Source: Agelas oroides
Lineage: Eukaryota; Porifera; Demospongiae; Agelasida; Agelasidae
Length of the DNA stretch: 64,000 nucleotides
Direction: 5' to 3'
Assembly: GCA_949130485.1 (NCBI GenBank)
Contig: OX422193.1
Location: 2,854,371 to 2,918,370, forward strand
Shown here: one piece after another, positions 63,501 to 64,000 of the stretch
How positions within the stretch are numbered: position 1 is the first letter of the stretch
Layout: every line of letters begins with the position of its first letter
Notes under the pieces: model-generated
Seen by the model: only the letters and a program-made list of their open reading frames with translations
Database searches by the model: none
Told to the model about the DNA's origin: nothing
Translations under genes and position numbers: made by a program

Positions 63501-64000
63501 TCTACCTCACTCTACCACACTCTACACCGACTCTACCTCACTCTAACACTCTCTTCCCCAACTCTACCTCACTCTACCACATTCTACCCTGGCTCATCCC
63601 GACTCTGCCTCACTCTACCTCACTCTACCGTGGCTCTGCCCGACTCTACCTCACTCTACCACAATCTATCCTGGCTCAACCCGACTCTACCTCACTCTAC
63701 CACCTTCTACCCTGGCTCGACCCGACCCTACCACACTCTACCCGACTCTACCTCACTCTAACACACTCCACACCGACTCCACCTCACTCTACCACACTCT
63801 ACCCTGGGTCGAGCTGATTCTACCTCAGTCTACCACACTCTATCCTGGATCGACCCGACTCTATCTCACCCTATCACACTCTACCCTGGCTCGACCCGGC
63901 TCTACCTCACTCTAACACTTTCTACCCTGGCTCAAACCGACTCTACCTCACTCTACCACATTCTACCCTGGCTCGACCCGACTCTACCTCACTCTACCAC
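60563..64000 (+). repeat. 1910-bp tandem duplication, second copy cut by window end
   Basis: The CCTGAATCTGCC, CTCTATCATGG, CAGTATAC (61331/63241), TAATATGGCTCG (61563/63473) and GTCGAGCTG steps are spaced 1910 bp. The first copy is about 60563-62472 and the second runs from 62473 past the end. Visible differences: CCCTGTCTCG near 60790 against CCCTGGCTCG, CTCGACCCG near 61112 against CTCGACCAG, CTCGAACCG near 61806 against CTCGACCCG, and CTACGACAC near 61879 against CTACCACAC. Confidence 0.92.

Larger units (their letters stand above)
1..64000 (+). repeat. Continuous satellite array of 41-bp and 31-bp units (whole window)
   Basis: Every line of the window is made of the same short words. 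The 41-bp unit consists of ACTCTACCTC, ACTCTACCAC, ACTCTACCCT and the 11-bp block GGCTCGACCCG. The 31-bp form lacks about one word and joins through CCCCG. Consensus composition on this strand is C20 T9 A8 G4 (58.5% GC). All units point the same way, and GGTAGAG, the reverse complement of the core word, was not seen on the + strand. No unique sequence longer than a few tens of bases was found. No function can be assigned; structural heterochromatin (centromeric, pericentromeric or subtelomeric) is the natural inference for an array this large. It clearly continues past both window ends. Confidence 0.97.

Noticed and set aside
974-63761. Dozens of long + strand open reading frames of Ser/Thr/Leu/Pro/Tyr/His-rich repeat (60-590 codons)
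   Set aside because: The 41- and 31-bp units have no stop in any forward frame, so all three frames are open together. Many starts are TTG or CTG. Indels of 1, 2, 4, 10, 31 and 41 bp change the frame freely between copies, which coding selection would not allow. None has a credible promoter, domain or unique segment.
1-64000. CRISPR array (regular short direct repeats)
   Set aside because: There are no unique spacers; the sequence between conserved words is itself repeated, and the period is continuous. No cas genes are present.
1-64000. G-quadruplex array on the minus strand
   Set aside because: The G-rich strand has GG every 10 bp but only two GGG runs per 41 bp with long loops, so canonical four-run G4 motifs are not met. 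Two-tetrad forms cannot be excluded but are weak.
1-64000. Triplex-forming homopyrimidine tract
   Set aside because: Although pyrimidine-rich, the + strand has an A at least every few bases, so there is no long uninterrupted pyrimidine run or mirror repeat.
1-64000. Identity with alpha satellite or a CENP-B box satellite
   Set aside because: The unit length (41 bp) and sequence do not match alpha satellite, and no CENP-B-box-like motif (TTCG..A...CGGG) was seen.
1-64000. Identity with the galliform bird 41-bp satellites (CNM/PO41)
   Set aside because: Only the period length agrees. I cannot verify sequence similarity from memory, so no host assignment is made; a direct alignment would decide it.
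1-64000. Transposon, retroelement or other insertion inside the array
   Set aside because: Read through on both strands, no segment departs from the decamer words for more than a few bases. No terminal repeats, poly-A tract or target-site duplication stands out.

Overview
The window is one uninterrupted block of satellite DNA and contains no supportable gene. From the first base to the last, every stretch is a variant of a 41-bp unit and its 31-bp deletion form, always in the same orientation. The 41-bp unit is four degenerate copies of a ~10-bp word. Three begin ACTCTACC (ending TC, AC and CT) and the fourth is the 11-bp block GGCTCGACCCG. The 31-mer lacks about one word, so the array is built in steps of roughly 10 bp. 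The consensus unit has 20 C, 9 T, 8 A and 4 G on the + strand, so C outnumbers G fivefold. I saw no interspersed transposon, RNA gene, CRISPR array, N gap or inversion.

Layout. (1) 1-16170: a clear higher-order repeat (HOR). A diagnostic landmark (TTGGCTAGACCC, later AGACTAGACCC and CGAATCTTCC) recurs at 974, 2246, 3129, 4401, 5375, 6954, 7940, 8946, 10495, 12075, 13624 and 15204. (2) 16171-19176: satellite without the landmark, carrying the CCCTTACTC/CTCAATC and CAGTATAC modules. (3) 19177-27340: landmark units (19177, 20223, 22728, 25603, 26649) mixed with copies of region 2. (4) 27341-42298: mainly the region-2 type modules, with landmark units at 31677, 33323 and 39326. (5) 42299-46133: mostly regular 41-mers with 658/923-bp tandem duplications; the 42299 landmark is intermediate between the left form and a right-hand form. 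(6) 46134-50940: mixed modules, including TATTTT-bearing units. (7) 50941-59617: right-hand landmark HOR with 4159-bp dispersed and 1654-bp tandem duplications. (8) 59618-64000: mixed modules ending in a 1910-bp tandem duplication that runs off the window.

The structure is nested: 10-bp word, 41/31-mer, HOR unit of about 0.9-1.6 kb, and segmental duplications of 2155, 3129, 3.5, 4.1, 6.3-6.6, 19.2 and 25.7 kb offset. Several length differences between sibling copies resolve exactly into 31 bp, 10 bp, 82 bp (2 x 41) or 267 bp (5 x 41 + 2 x 31). That is what unequal exchange or slippage in register would leave.

Long open frames on the + strand are a composition artefact. The unit has no stop codon in any forward frame, all three frames are open at once, and indels of 1, 2, 4, 10, 31 and 41 bp are tolerated. 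The minus strand reads TAG about every 10 bp and is closed in all frames.

Organism: a eukaryote is strongly suggested by a 64-kb pure satellite with HOR structure and by variants that look like CpG decay. The sequence does not let me name a species or say whether the array is centromeric, subtelomeric or on a sex chromosome or microchromosome. A 41-bp period is also known for some galliform bird satellites (CNM, PO41), but that is only a length match here. No gene system is present; the interest lies in the architecture and turnover of the array.
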